8,892 nucleotides of DNA from an uncultured Emergencia sp. (GTDB lineage: Bacteria > Bacillota > Clostridia > Peptostreptococcales > Anaerovoracaceae). Below the pieces are notes generated by a model, which was not told where the DNA came from, ran no database searches, and saw only the letters and a program-made list of their open reading frames with translations. Location: contig CABSEO010000052.1 in assembly GCA_902476665.1 (NCBI GenBank), positions 1 to 8,892 of the forward strand, in the 5' to 3' direction. The position numbers and the translations under genes are program-made. The number at the start of each line of letters is the position of its first letter. Position 1 is the stretch's first letter. Of the stretch, positions 1-6,757 are shown piece by piece.

Positions 1-268
1 GCAGAATAACAGCTTCTACGGCTCCGATAATCAGGAGAATGCCTTTCCAGGACAAACGTTTGCAGCTGTCAGTGATATTTCCCACGATTAGCTGGCCTGC
101 AGCAGCCAGAATACTACTGAGGGCAGTAATCGTGCCGATAATCGATGCAGGGACTTCCTGAGCCAGCAGAAATACAGTAATATATCCGGTTGGCAGACAG
201 TACAGCATCCAGTAGAATCCGTGAAGTGCCTTGTACTTTATATTGACTGCGTTTGTTTTTTTATACAT
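1..268 (-). CDS. MFS transporter, N-terminal part (gene cut by window edge)
   Basis: The first 89 residues of a membrane transporter are readable from an ATG at 268 running off the left edge. The sequence begins MYKKTNAVNIKYKALHGFYW, followed by a hydrophobic helix (about residues 18-35) and a second one (about 44-64). A short polar stretch GNITDSCKRLSWKG then matches the position and character of the cytoplasmic loop between helices 2 and 3 of major facilitator proteins, and a third helix starts. The start overlaps the end of the upstream epimerase gene by 8 nt (ATGTATAA), with a GGAGGG ribosome binding site about 11 nt before it, so the two genes are probably translationally coupled in one minus-strand operon. 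By context it most likely imports proline or hydroxyproline, but the substrate cannot be read from this fragment. Family call fairly sure, substrate an inference. Confidence 0.75.
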   Translation of the reverse strand, partial: MYKKTNAVNIKYKALHGFYWMLYCLPTGYITVFLLAQEVPASIIGTITALSSILAAAGQLIVGNITDSCKRLSWKGILLIIGAVEAVIL

Positions 269-1277
269 CGAGGAGAAATCCCTCCGGGAATGGATCTTTC
301 GGATCCAGAATCCAGGTTGCAAAGCCGATCACACAGGCATTTCCTGTGATTTTTGGAATGATGGCTCTGACACCTTCTACTGTAGTCTCTTCCACAATTT
401 CGCATTTGAATTTGGAACCGATAACACTTTCATGGATAAAGCTGTCACCGACCTTCAGCTTTCCTTCTTCATACAGAAGGGCGGCTTTTGCCGAAGTTCC
501 TGTTCCGCAGGGGGAGCGGTCAATGACTTTGGGAAGAGCTACGACTACATTTTGTATATCAGCGTCTTCGCTTTTTGGCGGCCCTGAAAACTCCACATGA
601 GTTACCCTGTCAACAAAGGGAAGGCTGGGATGACGCACGGAGATCTGCCGATTGATGTCATCGGCGAGACTGCGGGCGACTCTTGTAAATTCTCCACAGT
701 TTGCAGGGGTAATGTCCAGCCCTACTGATGATGCGGGGAGAATTGCATATACATTGCCGCCCCAGCTGATATCCACAGTCAGGCTGCCGAACTCTTCAGT
801 GTTAACTGTAACGCTGCGGTTTAGAACCATGGCCGGAGCATTGATGAAGGAGACTTCCTCTACAACACCGTCGTTTACTTTGGCTGTGACCGAAACAACA
901 CCCGCAGGCGTGTCCAGGTTAATAGAAGTAAATGGTTCGTTTACTTCTACAAGACCGGCTTCTATGAGCGCAACTGTTACCCCCATGGTATCGTGACCGC
1001 ACATAGGCATCCAGCAGCTGGATTCAAAATACAGTACACCTACATCAGTTCCAGGGGTACATGGCTCGGTAATCAATGTACCAGACATGATTTCGCTGCC
1101 TCGAGGCTCAAACATCAGAACCTTACGGAACCAGTCTTCATTTTCTCGCATATACTCGAACTTTTCCTGCATTGTAGAACCTGGGATATGACGAAATCCA
1201 CTGACCACGTTACGGGTCGGCTGTCCGAGGGTATGGGTTTCAATGGTCCTAAAAAGTTTTCTGGCTTTCAAATACAT
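261..1277 (-). CDS. Proline racemase family enzyme, probable 4-hydroxyproline 2-epimerase
   Basis: A 338-residue cytosolic, cofactor-free epimerase of the proline racemase family, of normal length. Both catalytic cysteines of the two-base mechanism are present: Cys93 in MCGHDTMG and Cys257 in DRSPCGTGTSAK. Having Cys at both sites argues for a racemase or epimerase and against the trans-3-hydroxy-L-proline dehydratase branch, which has Thr in place of one Cys. Proline racemase (PrdF type) and 4-hydroxyproline 2-epimerase share these motifs and cannot be separated by eye. The divergent operon encoding a GRE and AKP thiolase favours epimerisation of cis-4-hydroxy-L-proline to trans-4-hydroxy-D-proline, the HplG substrate. 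The ATG at 1277 is the only in-frame start near the family's conserved N-terminus (LFRTIETHT). It follows an AAAGGA motif at rather short spacing. The gene is the first of a minus-strand operon with the transporter, behind a predicted sigma-54 promoter. Confidence 0.88.
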   Translation of the reverse strand: MYLKARKLFRTIETHTLGQPTRNVVSGFRHIPGSTMQEKFEYMRENEDWFRKVLMFEPRGSEIMSGTLITEPCTPGTDVGVLYFESSCWMPMCGHDTMGVTVALIEAGLVEVNEPFTSINLDTPAGVVSVTAKVNDGVVEEVSFINAPAMVLNRSVTVNTEEFGSLTVDISWGGNVYAILPASSVGLDITPANCGEFTRVARSLADDINRQISVRHPSLPFVDRVTHVEFSGPPKSEDADIQNVVVALPKVIDRSPCGTGTSAKAALLYEEGKLKVGDSFIHESVIGSKFKCEIVEETTVEGVRAIIPKITGNACVIGFATWILDPKDPFPEGFLLDV

Positions 1278-1323
1278 CCATCCTTTCTTTTATTTTTAAG
1301 TTGTATACATATCATATCTATAA

Positions 1324-1340
1324 AGCAAAAAATATGCCAG
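1324..1340 (-). promoter_or_regulatory. Predicted sigma-54 (-24/-12) promoter for the epimerase-transporter operon
   Basis: Read on the minus strand the site is TGGCAT-N5-TTGCT, against the sigma-54 consensus TGGCAC-N5-TTGCW. The invariant GG and GC dinucleotides are present with exact spacing, and one consensus position (C of GGCAC) is changed. Taking the C of GC as -12 places transcription start near 1313, giving a leader of about 36 nt to the epimerase ATG. Transcription from such a site needs an AAA+ activator, and one is encoded at the right edge of the window. Confidence 0.7.
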
Positions 1341-1388
1341 AAAAAGAGTGGCTGATTTCTGGGCAAAAATACAAATGTGTAATAAATA

Positions 1389-1417
1389 TGGTACAAAAAT
1401 AAAAATATAATGTACCA
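1389..1417. promoter_or_regulatory. Inverted repeat TGGTACA-N15-TGTACCA, candidate activator site
   Basis: Two perfect 7-nt arms (1389-1395 and 1411-1417) lie 22 nt apart centre to centre, about two helical turns, as expected for a dimeric DNA-binding protein. The midpoint (1403) is about 90 bp upstream of the predicted start of the minus-strand sigma-54 promoter, a typical enhancer position. The spacer is all A/T. Binding by the local activator is an inference; a chance palindrome in AT-rich DNA is possible. Confidence 0.4.
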
Positions 1418-1479
1418 AAAATGATACGTATACTGTTTTGCAGAGGGAATTATTGTTATAGGCATCAAAACGGCAATTA

Positions 1480-1499
1480 TGTGTTCGAAATATGACACA
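1480..1499. promoter_or_regulatory. Inverted repeat TGTGT-N10-ACACA, weak operator candidate
   Basis: Perfect 5-nt arms at 1480-1484 and 1495-1499 flank a 10-nt spacer. The site lies almost exactly midway between the two predicted sigma-54 start sites (about 177 bp from each). Short arms make this the weakest of the three palindromes in the divergent region. It could be a shared regulator site or coincidence. Confidence 0.25.
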
Positions 1500-1557
1500 G
1501 TTCTTGCTGAAAGTAATAAATTATCCGTCGATATATATTTTTTTTGCGTCTTTTGAG

Positions 1558-1591
1558 AACAAAATACTGTCTTTCGGGACAGTATTTTGTT
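1558..1591. promoter_or_regulatory. Strong 14-bp inverted repeat: enhancer site or upstream-insulating terminator
   Basis: Arms 1558-1571 and 1578-1591 (core TACTGTC/GACAGTA) are perfectly complementary over 14 nt around a six-base centre TTTCGG, which could fold with a UUCG tetraloop. On the plus strand the hairpin runs into a T-rich stretch (to about 1600), which looks like an intrinsic terminator. However, no plus-strand gene lies upstream to terminate. Its centre is about 93 bp upstream of the predicted plus-strand sigma-54 start, an ideal position for an enhancer-binding protein dimer. The nonamer ACAGTATTT of the right arm recurs inside the plus-strand promoter (1646-1654). I favour an activator binding site; a terminator that silences read-through into the operon is the alternative. 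Confidence 0.5.
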
Positions 1592-1640
1592 TTGTTTTTA
1601 TCGATTTTACCAAAAAAACCACTGAAAAGCAATCAGACGG

Positions 1641-1658
1641 TTGGCACAGTATTTGCTA
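1641..1658 (+). promoter_or_regulatory. Predicted sigma-54 (-24/-12) promoter for the GRE-ort operon
   Basis: The site TTGGCAC-N5-TTGCT matches the sigma-54 consensus at every key base: GG at 1643-1644 and GC at 1655-1656 with correct spacing. Transcription start is predicted near 1668, about 30 nt before the activase GTG, leaving room for the AAAGGAGG ribosome binding site at 1684-1691. No good sigma-70 -35/-10 pair was seen close to the gene, so the operon probably depends on the enhancer-binding activator. Confidence 0.85.
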
Positions 1659-1698
1659 AATATGAAGTCGAAGTGAGAAAAAGAAAGGAGGTGTCGAG

Positions 1699-2619
1699 GT
1701 GATCTTTAACATTCAAAAATGTTCCATTCATGATGGAAACGGCTTGCGGACACTGGTTTTTTTTAAGGGATGTCCTTTGCAGTGTAAATGGTGTGCAAAT
1801 CCTGAATCACAAAGCTATAGCGCAGAGATTATGAACTCTCCTGCAAAATGCGTTGGATGCGGTTTATGCAGAACTGTTTGCCCCAAGTCGGCAATTTTGG
1901 AAGATGGCACCATTGACAGAACTCTTTGCAATAAATGCATGAAATGTGTAGATATCTGCTATGCGGAGTCAAAAAAAACAGTGGGCAGAGAGTATACCAT
2001 TGAAGAACTGTACAAAGAAATTGAAAAAGATAAACAATTTTATAAACTTTACGGAGGCGGAGTAACCTTTTCGGGAGGTGAACCTTTGACATACGGGCCA
2101 TACCTGAAACAAATCGCCCGTAAATGTCATGAAAACGGGATCAGTGTTGTGGTGGAAAGCTGCGGATATGCAGACTATCACAGTTTCAGCGGAGCGCTTC
2201 CTTACATAGACTCTATGTTTATGGATGTAAAGCAGATTGATACCCAGCGCCATCAGGAACTTACAGGTGTAGGAAATGAACTGATTCTGGAGAATATCAG
2301 GAAAATATCCGAATATGGCATTCCTGTGACAATTCGAACCCCTATTGTTCCGGGTATGACAGATTCGGAAGAAAATATTAAAGGAATTGCCGAGTTTGTG
2401 GCAGGCCTGTCAAGTGTAAAGGAGTATGAACTTCTGGCTTATCATAATTTTGGTGAAGCTAAATATACAGCATTGGGAAGAGAATATGCCCTTAAGGGAA
2501 TACAGCCGCCGGAGGATGATGTCATGAGGAGTCTGGTAAAAGCGGCCAATAGAATTCTGGAAAAATACGGAAAACAGTGTTTCTGGACAAAAAATAACAA
2601 TAAGGAGGTAATCAAATGA
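1699..2619 (+). CDS. hplH: Glycyl-radical enzyme activating enzyme (radical SAM)
   Basis: This 306-residue iron-sulfur enzyme uses S-adenosylmethionine to place the glycyl radical on the partner enzyme encoded directly downstream. The radical-SAM cluster motif CX3CX2C is at Cys25, Cys29 and Cys32 (GCPLQCKWC). It is followed by an inserted ferredoxin-like domain with two further four-cysteine sets (Cys51/54/57/61 and Cys77/80/83/87), typical of activases for non-PFL glycyl radical enzymes. The SAM-binding FSGGEPL motif is at about 125-131. The start is a GTG at 1699, chosen because AAAGGAGG sits 7 nt upstream and the N-terminus IFNIQKCSIHDGNGLRT is the family's usual one. The stop overlaps the GRE start as ATGA, indicating translational coupling. 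The symbol follows the HplG/HplH naming and depends on the GRE being HplG-like; a HypD activase would look alike. Confidence 0.88.
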   Translation: MIFNIQKCSIHDGNGLRTLVFFKGCPLQCKWCANPESQSYSAEIMNSPAKCVGCGLCRTVCPKSAILEDGTIDRTLCNKCMKCVDICYAESKKTVGREYTIEELYKEIEKDKQFYKLYGGGVTFSGGEPLTYGPYLKQIARKCHENGISVVVESCGYADYHSFSGALPYIDSMFMDVKQIDTQRHQELTGVGNELILENIRKISEYGIPVTIRTPIVPGMTDSEENIKGIAEFVAGLSSVKEYELLAYHNFGEAKYTALGREYALKGIQPPEDDVMRSLVKAANRILEKYGKQCFWTKNNNKEVIK

Positions 2620-4100
2620 TTTCTGAAAGAATTAAAAGACTGAGTGAAAAGGTTAGAGATACTCCGGTAACCATCTGTCTGGACAGGGCGAGACTGATTA
2701 CAGAGTTTTATGAGCATCCGTCAATGGAACCGTTCTGGCTGAGAAGAGCCAATGCCTTTGCATATGTTCTGGACAACAAGAAAATTTTTATAGATGAGGA
2801 TTCAATTCTGGCAGGTCATCTTGCCTCTCGTCTCCATGCAGCACCTTTATATCCTGATATGACGGCGTGGCTCCGGGACGATCTGGAAGAGCTGGACACA
2901 AGAAAGTCTGACAATCTTCAGTTTATGCCGGGAGAAAAGGATGAACTCAGAGAGATTGTAAAAAAATGGGAAGGAAGGGCCTTTGGGGATTTGACAGCGG
3001 CACTTTCTGAGGATGATATTGATATGATGGTGGATATTGGAATTTTTACAAAAGGTGTTTCCAATAAATCCACCATGAATCACGCACCTTGCTATGATGA
3101 GATGGTGACTAAGGGATATCGCTGGTATATTGATCAGTGTAAGGCCAACATTGAGGCACTGGGCGATATGACAATTGAGAAGATGGAGAAACGCTATACC
3201 TGGGAATCTATGATTATTGTCATGGAAGCAATTATACGCTTTGCACACAGATATGCGGATCTGGCAGAGAAAATGGCGGCAGAATGCACCGATACAGAAA
3301 GAAAATTCCAGCTGCTGACGATTGCTGACAACTGCAGAACCGTACCTGAAAATGCTCCGCAGAATTTCCATCAGGCAGCACAGTTTGTGTGGTTTACTCA
3401 TCTTGCGATTATGATGGAGAATAACAGCAATGATAACTGTCTGGGCAGATTTGATCAGTATATGTATCCTTTTTATAAGCAGGATTTGGAAAATGGCGTG
3501 GAAGAAGGCTTCCTTGCAGATCTGATTCACGAATTTAAACTGAAAATTGCAGAAATGTGGGAAGTCCGCACTACGCGGGAATCCATTGCATATCCGGGCT
3601 GTCCTCTGTGGATTCACATGATGATCGGAGGCGTTCTTCCTGACGGCAGTGATGGCTGTAATGATCTGACCAGACTGATTCTTCACTGTATGGAAGATCT
3701 GCAGACAAAAGAACCTTGTGTGTCTTTCCGTTATCATGACGGTGTAGATGAAGATACTTTCAGACTGGCACTTGCGGTGGCAAGAAAAGGAGGAAGTCAT
3801 CCTGCATTCTTCAATGACAGTACAAATATTTCTCATCTGCTTTCTCTGGGGCACAGTCTGGAAGAAGCCAGAAACTGGGGAATCTGCGGATGCATTGAAC
3901 CAAGTGTTCCGGGTATAACAGACTTCCAGTCCAATGCGGGGTACTTTAATCCAAGCAAAGTTTTTGAAATCACACTGCATAATGGAGTGGATCCGCTTAC
4001 AGGAAAGCAGGTGGGTCCTAAGACAGGTGATGTGACAGAGTTTACATCAGTACAGCAGATTATGCGGTACAGCAGGACTTCTTTATGGATAAGTTTGTGA
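2616..4100 (+). CDS. GRE N-terminal fragment carrying the catalytic cysteine
   Basis: This 494-residue open frame holds most of the PFL-like ten-stranded barrel domain. Visible motifs are the N-terminal substrate-domain segment TPVTICLDRARLITE, the GRFDQ motif at about 277-281, and the active-site loop GICGCIEP. In that loop Cys426 is the expected thiyl-radical cysteine and Glu428 the expected acid/base residue (the GCxEP signature of GRE eliminases). The last 13 residues, RYSRTSLWISL and the stop region, are out-of-frame sequence caused by the frameshift. The start is firm: ATG overlaps the activase stop and AAGGAGG lies 7 nt upstream. Alone it lacks the glycyl-radical domain, so it should not be active by itself. 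Confidence 0.7.
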   Translation: MISERIKRLSEKVRDTPVTICLDRARLITEFYEHPSMEPFWLRRANAFAYVLDNKKIFIDEDSILAGHLASRLHAAPLYPDMTAWLRDDLEELDTRKSDNLQFMPGEKDELREIVKKWEGRAFGDLTAALSEDDIDMMVDIGIFTKGVSNKSTMNHAPCYDEMVTKGYRWYIDQCKANIEALGDMTIEKMEKRYTWESMIIVMEAIIRFAHRYADLAEKMAAECTDTERKFQLLTIADNCRTVPENAPQNFHQAAQFVWFTHLAIMMENNSNDNCLGRFDQYMYPFYKQDLENGVEEGFLADLIHEFKLKIAEMWEVRTTRESIAYPGCPLWIHMMIGGVLPDGSDGCNDLTRLILHCMEDLQTKEPCVSFRYHDGVDEDTFRLALAVARKGGSHPAFFNDSTNISHLLSLGHSLEEARNWGICGCIEPSVPGITDFQSNAGYFNPSKVFEITLHNGVDPLTGKQVGPKTGDVTEFTSVQQIMRYSRTSLWISL

Positions 4101-4963
4101 CCCTCTTTGACCGGATTGTATCCTGCCATGCGTGGGTAGCTCCGACAATTACGGGTTCCTGCTTTACACACAGCTGCATAGAGAAGGGAGAGGTTCTGCA
4201 GCGCAGAGGTGCGGATCATCGTTATTCTGCTGTGGCAATCACAGGTGTGGCAAATATTGCCGACTCTCTTGCAGCCATTGAAGAATGTGTATTCAATCAG
4301 AAGTATCTGACTATGAAGGAACTGATGAATCTGGTGGATACAGATTTTGAAGGCAGAGAAAACATGCGTCAGCTGCTTATAAATAAAGCGCCGAAATACG
4401 GCAATGATATTGAATCGGTAGACCGGTATGCACACTGGCTTTCAAAGCTTTGCAATGACCAGATCTGCAAGCATACAGATGGACGTGGAGGAAAATACAC
4501 TATGGTAATTTCCACGCAGTCCTACAACGTTGTACTGGGCCAGCTGATTGGTGCGCTGCCTGATGGAAGAAAAGCATATACTGCTCTTGCAGATAACGCG
4601 TCTCCAATGATCGGTATGGATGTGAATGGTCCGACGGCTGTGGTGAAATCTCTTGGAAGAATCGATCCTCTTCTGGCACAGAGCGGAGTGCTGGTAAACC
4701 AGAGATTTGATCCAGCTATCGTAAAAGGAGAAAAAGGACTTGATATTATTGAAACCGTTGTCCGCACCTATTTTGACGGGCAGCATGGACAGCATATTCA
4801 GCTGAATGTGGTGGATAATGAGACATTACTTGCAGCACAGAAAGAACCTCAGAAATACCGCAATATTCTGGTCAGAGTAGCGGGATATTCTGCATATTTC
4901 GTAGAGCTGGAAAAAGATATTCAGGATAATATCATTGCAAGAACACTGCAGCAGTCCTTATAA
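4085..4963 (+). CDS. GRE C-terminal fragment carrying the glycyl-radical site
   Basis: This 292-residue open frame continues the GRE from MDKFVTLFDRIV to the C-terminus. It contains the rest of the barrel (for example GRGGKYTMVISTQSYNV and ALADNASPMIGMDVNGP, resembling GRE family segments) and the radical motif RVAGYSAYF. Gly267 of this fragment, encoded at 4883-4885, is the radical carrier 26 residues from the end. The ATG overlaps the N-terminal fragment's stop by 16 nt and, perhaps by chance, has AGGA 7 nt upstream, so reinitiation could in principle make a separate subunit. A 59-nt gap precedes ortA. Confidence 0.65.
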   Translation: MDKFVTLFDRIVSCHAWVAPTITGSCFTHSCIEKGEVLQRRGADHRYSAVAITGVANIADSLAAIEECVFNQKYLTMKELMNLVDTDFEGRENMRQLLINKAPKYGNDIESVDRYAHWLSKLCNDQICKHTDGRGGKYTMVISTQSYNVVLGQLIGALPDGRKAYTALADNASPMIGMDVNGPTAVVKSLGRIDPLLAQSGVLVNQRFDPAIVKGEKGLDIIETVVRTYFDGQHGQHIQLNVVDNETLLAAQKEPQKYRNILVRVAGYSAYFVELEKDIQDNIIARTLQQSL

Positions 4964-5022
4964 TGAATAATTTACTGTAGATTATGTAAGAAAATATAGT
5001 ATAATATAAAGGAGAAACAAAA

Positions 5023-5325
5023 ATGGCAAAAAAAGGTGACTGGGTGCGCATCCATTCTGTCGTACTCAAAGCAGAAGAGCGAACCGCTAAACTGCCGGAA
5101 GATACACAGAAATGTGATCTGCAGCAGTGGACAAAGGGAGTTTTACAGGAAGATAATGCAGAACTTGGGGATGAAGTGACTGTAAAGACCGCATCAGGCA
5201 GACTGGTAAAGGGAAATCTGCTGGAAGTGGGACCGTATTATACCCATAGTTATGGAAAATTTGTTCCGGAAATTATTGAGATTGACAGACAGCTGAGAGA
5301 AATCATGTACGGAGGTGCAAATTAA
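5023..5325 (+). CDS. ortA: 2-amino-4-ketopentanoate thiolase, alpha (small) subunit
   Basis: A 100-residue soluble protein recognised as OrtA from its start MAKKGDWVRIHSVVL, the central segment QKCDLQQWTKG, the ending YGKFVPEI and, above all, its immediate linkage to the PLP-dependent ortB. In clostridial ornithine fermentation OrtAB, together with coenzyme A, splits 2-amino-4-ketopentanoate into acetyl-CoA and D-alanine; the same step ends the HplG hydroxyproline route. OrtA has no catalytic motif of its own that I can identify. An AAAGGAG ribosome binding site lies about 8 nt before the ATG. Its stop shares one base with the ortB start (TAATG), indicating coupled translation of the two subunits. 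No ornithine mutase or 2,4-diaminopentanoate dehydrogenase genes are nearby, so the AKP here probably comes from the GRE. Confidence 0.88.
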   Translation: MAKKGDWVRIHSVVLKAEERTAKLPEDTQKCDLQQWTKGVLQEDNAELGDEVTVKTASGRLVKGNLLEVGPYYTHSYGKFVPEIIEIDRQLREIMYGGAN

Positions 5326-6737
5326 TGAGTTTACCAAAAGATTACGATTCCGTGATGGCAAGATCCAATGATATCAACCTGAAAGCTCTGGGTATCGATT
5401 ACAGTGAGTTTGAATCCGGTTCAGTTGCATTTGATTATGAGGGACTGATGGCAAAGACCGGCTATACTGTAGAAGAGGTAGCAAAAATCCAGTCAAGAAC
5501 AGCAGTAGGAAATACGCCGCTTATTGAGCTGAGAAACCTGACTGCTCTGGCAAGAAAGTATGCAGAACCGGGAAAAGGCGCAAGAATTTTTGCAAAGGAT
5601 GAGGCTGCTAATGCTTCCGGTTCCTTTAAGGCAAGAAGAGCTGCCTGTGCAGTTGCTCATGCTAAGAAACTGGGATATGAAGGTGTTATGGCGGCCACTT
5701 CCGGAAATTATGGTGCAGCAGTTGCTTCTCAGGCAGCAATGCAGGGGCTCAAGTGTATCGTTGTGCAAGAGTGCTATGATTCTCATGGTGTAGGACAGCC
5801 CGAGATTGTGGAAAAAGCGAGAAAATGTGAAGCGTATGGTGCTGAAGTAGTACAGCTTACCGTAGGGCCTGAATTATTCTATTCCTTCCTCTCTATTCTG
5901 GAGGACACAGGATATTTCAATGCTTCCCTTTATTCTCCCTTTGGAATTGCGGGTGTGGAAACCCTGGGCTATGAAATTGCTCAGCAGTGCAGAGAATTGA
6001 CTGGTAAAAATCCAGATGCAGTAGTATGCACTACTGCAGGGGGCGGAATGATCACAGGTACTGCCAGAGGTCTGATTAAAGCTGGCGCAACAGAAACAGA
6101 AGTGATTGCAGCGTCCATCGATCTGACAGGACTGCATATGGCTTCAGATACCCAGTTTAATAAGAAATCATGTACAACAGGGCACACTGGATTTGGTGTA
6201 CCTCATGCAACAGGTCCGGATCATTCGGATACCCCTCGTTCTGCAGCGAGAATTTTAAGATATGCGGATAAATATGTAACTGTAAAACAGGGAGAAGTCA
6301 TGTATATGACAGAAGCTCTTGCCAATCTGGAGGGAATTGAAAGAGGTCCTGCCGGAAATACAGCGCTGGCTGCAGCTTTTTCTCTGGCACAGGAAATGCC
6401 GGAAGATGCCATTATTGTGATCAGCGAAACTGAATATACAGGGGCAGGAAAGCATATTCAGCCACAGCTTGATTTTGCAAGAGATAATGGAATTGAAATC
6501 AGATTCGGAAATCCTCAGGAAGAAGATATTCCGGGCAAAAATATTATTCTGCCTGCGAATCCGGGACTGATTAAACATCAGGTGGCGGATATTAATCATT
6601 TCAGACAGTCAATGATCAGAAGAGCCTGCAGAGAAGCCGGAGTTGAACCTGCGGATCTGACTGCTGAAGACTTAAGATTCCTTGCTGAAGAGACTAAAAC
6701 AGACGAAGCGTTTGTAAAGGACACACTGGGTCTGTAA
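5325..6737 (+). CDS. ortB: 2-amino-4-ketopentanoate thiolase, beta (PLP) subunit
   Basis: This 470-residue fold-type II PLP enzyme resembles threonine synthase and matches OrtB in length and partner. The PLP lysine is predicted as Lys102 in ASGSFKARRAA. It is followed by the ATSGNYGAA loop and by the glycine-rich phosphate-binding loop TTAGGGM (residues 236-242). Near the C-terminus is SETEYTGAGKHIQPQLDFA. It catalyses CoA-dependent thiolysis of AKP to acetyl-CoA plus D-alanine in the cytosol, which links amino-acid breakdown to ATP formation through acetyl-CoA. The ATG overlaps the ortA stop by one base, and GGAGG inside the end of ortA (5311-5315) serves as its ribosome binding site. The gene appears intact. 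A generic threonine synthase-like role is the alternative but is unlikely beside ortA. Confidence 0.9.
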   Translation: MSLPKDYDSVMARSNDINLKALGIDYSEFESGSVAFDYEGLMAKTGYTVEEVAKIQSRTAVGNTPLIELRNLTALARKYAEPGKGARIFAKDEAANASGSFKARRAACAVAHAKKLGYEGVMAATSGNYGAAVASQAAMQGLKCIVVQECYDSHGVGQPEIVEKARKCEAYGAEVVQLTVGPELFYSFLSILEDTGYFNASLYSPFGIAGVETLGYEIAQQCRELTGKNPDAVVCTTAGGGMITGTARGLIKAGATETEVIAASIDLTGLHMASDTQFNKKSCTTGHTGFGVPHATGPDHSDTPRSAARILRYADKYVTVKQGEVMYMTEALANLEGIERGPAGNTALAAAFSLAQEMPEDAIIVISETEYTGAGKHIQPQLDFARDNGIEIRFGNPQEEDIPGKNIILPANPGLIKHQVADINHFRQSMIRRACREAGVEPADLTAEDLRFLAEETKTDEAFVKDTLGL

Positions 6738-6757
6738 GACACGAAGGAGAAATTCAT

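Larger units (their letters stand above)
2616..4963 (+). pseudogene. hplG: Glycyl radical enzyme, HplG/HypD type, broken by a frameshift near 4064
   Basis: Joined across the frame change, this region encodes an essentially complete glycyl radical enzyme of about 781 residues, a normal length for the hydroxyproline-acting GREs. The reading frame changes between about 4058 and 4078. Upstream ends in FTSVQQIM, downstream resumes as AVQQDFFMDKF. Compared with the usual spacing of this segment in GREs, a few residues (roughly 10 nt) appear to be missing. A 9-nt direct repeat GTACAGCAG (4050-4058 and 4067-4075) brackets the junction, a setting prone to slippage or assembly error. Linkage to ortAB points to trans-4-hydroxy-D-proline C-N lyase (HplG), giving 2-amino-4-ketopentanoate. 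Linkage to proC would fit the dehydratase HypD. Whether the gene is dead, split or mis-sequenced cannot be decided here. Surrounding sequence shows no further decay. Confidence 0.75.

Noticed and set aside
1268..1498. 76-residue minus-strand open frame in the divergent promoter region
   Set aside because: It covers the predicted sigma-54 promoter and palindromes, overlaps the epimerase start, and has a low-complexity, aromatic-rich translation typical of AT-rich noncoding DNA.
2847..3980. 377-residue minus-strand open frame opposite the GRE
   Set aside because: It is antisense to a clearly coding region with GRE motifs. The translation is rich in Cys, His, Phe and Ile with no recognisable domain, as expected for a shadow frame.
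4050..4075. A 17-nt tandem duplication as the cause of the frameshift (removing it restores the frame)
   Set aside because: Removing 17 nt does rejoin the frames, but leaves the segment between FTS and FFM much shorter than GREs usually have, so loss of bases fits better than a duplication.
4050..4100. Programmed ribosomal frameshifting as the explanation of the GRE break
   Set aside because: No slippery heptamer is visible at the junction, no GRE is known to use it, and family spacing suggests bases are missing, which points to mutation or sequence error.
4971..5005. Possible internal sigma-70 promoter before ortA with TATAAT at 5000-5005
   Set aside because: No acceptable -35 element is found at 16-18 bp and the 59-nt gap is AT-rich, so the TATAAT match is probably chance. 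It would matter if ort genes are expressed without the GRE.
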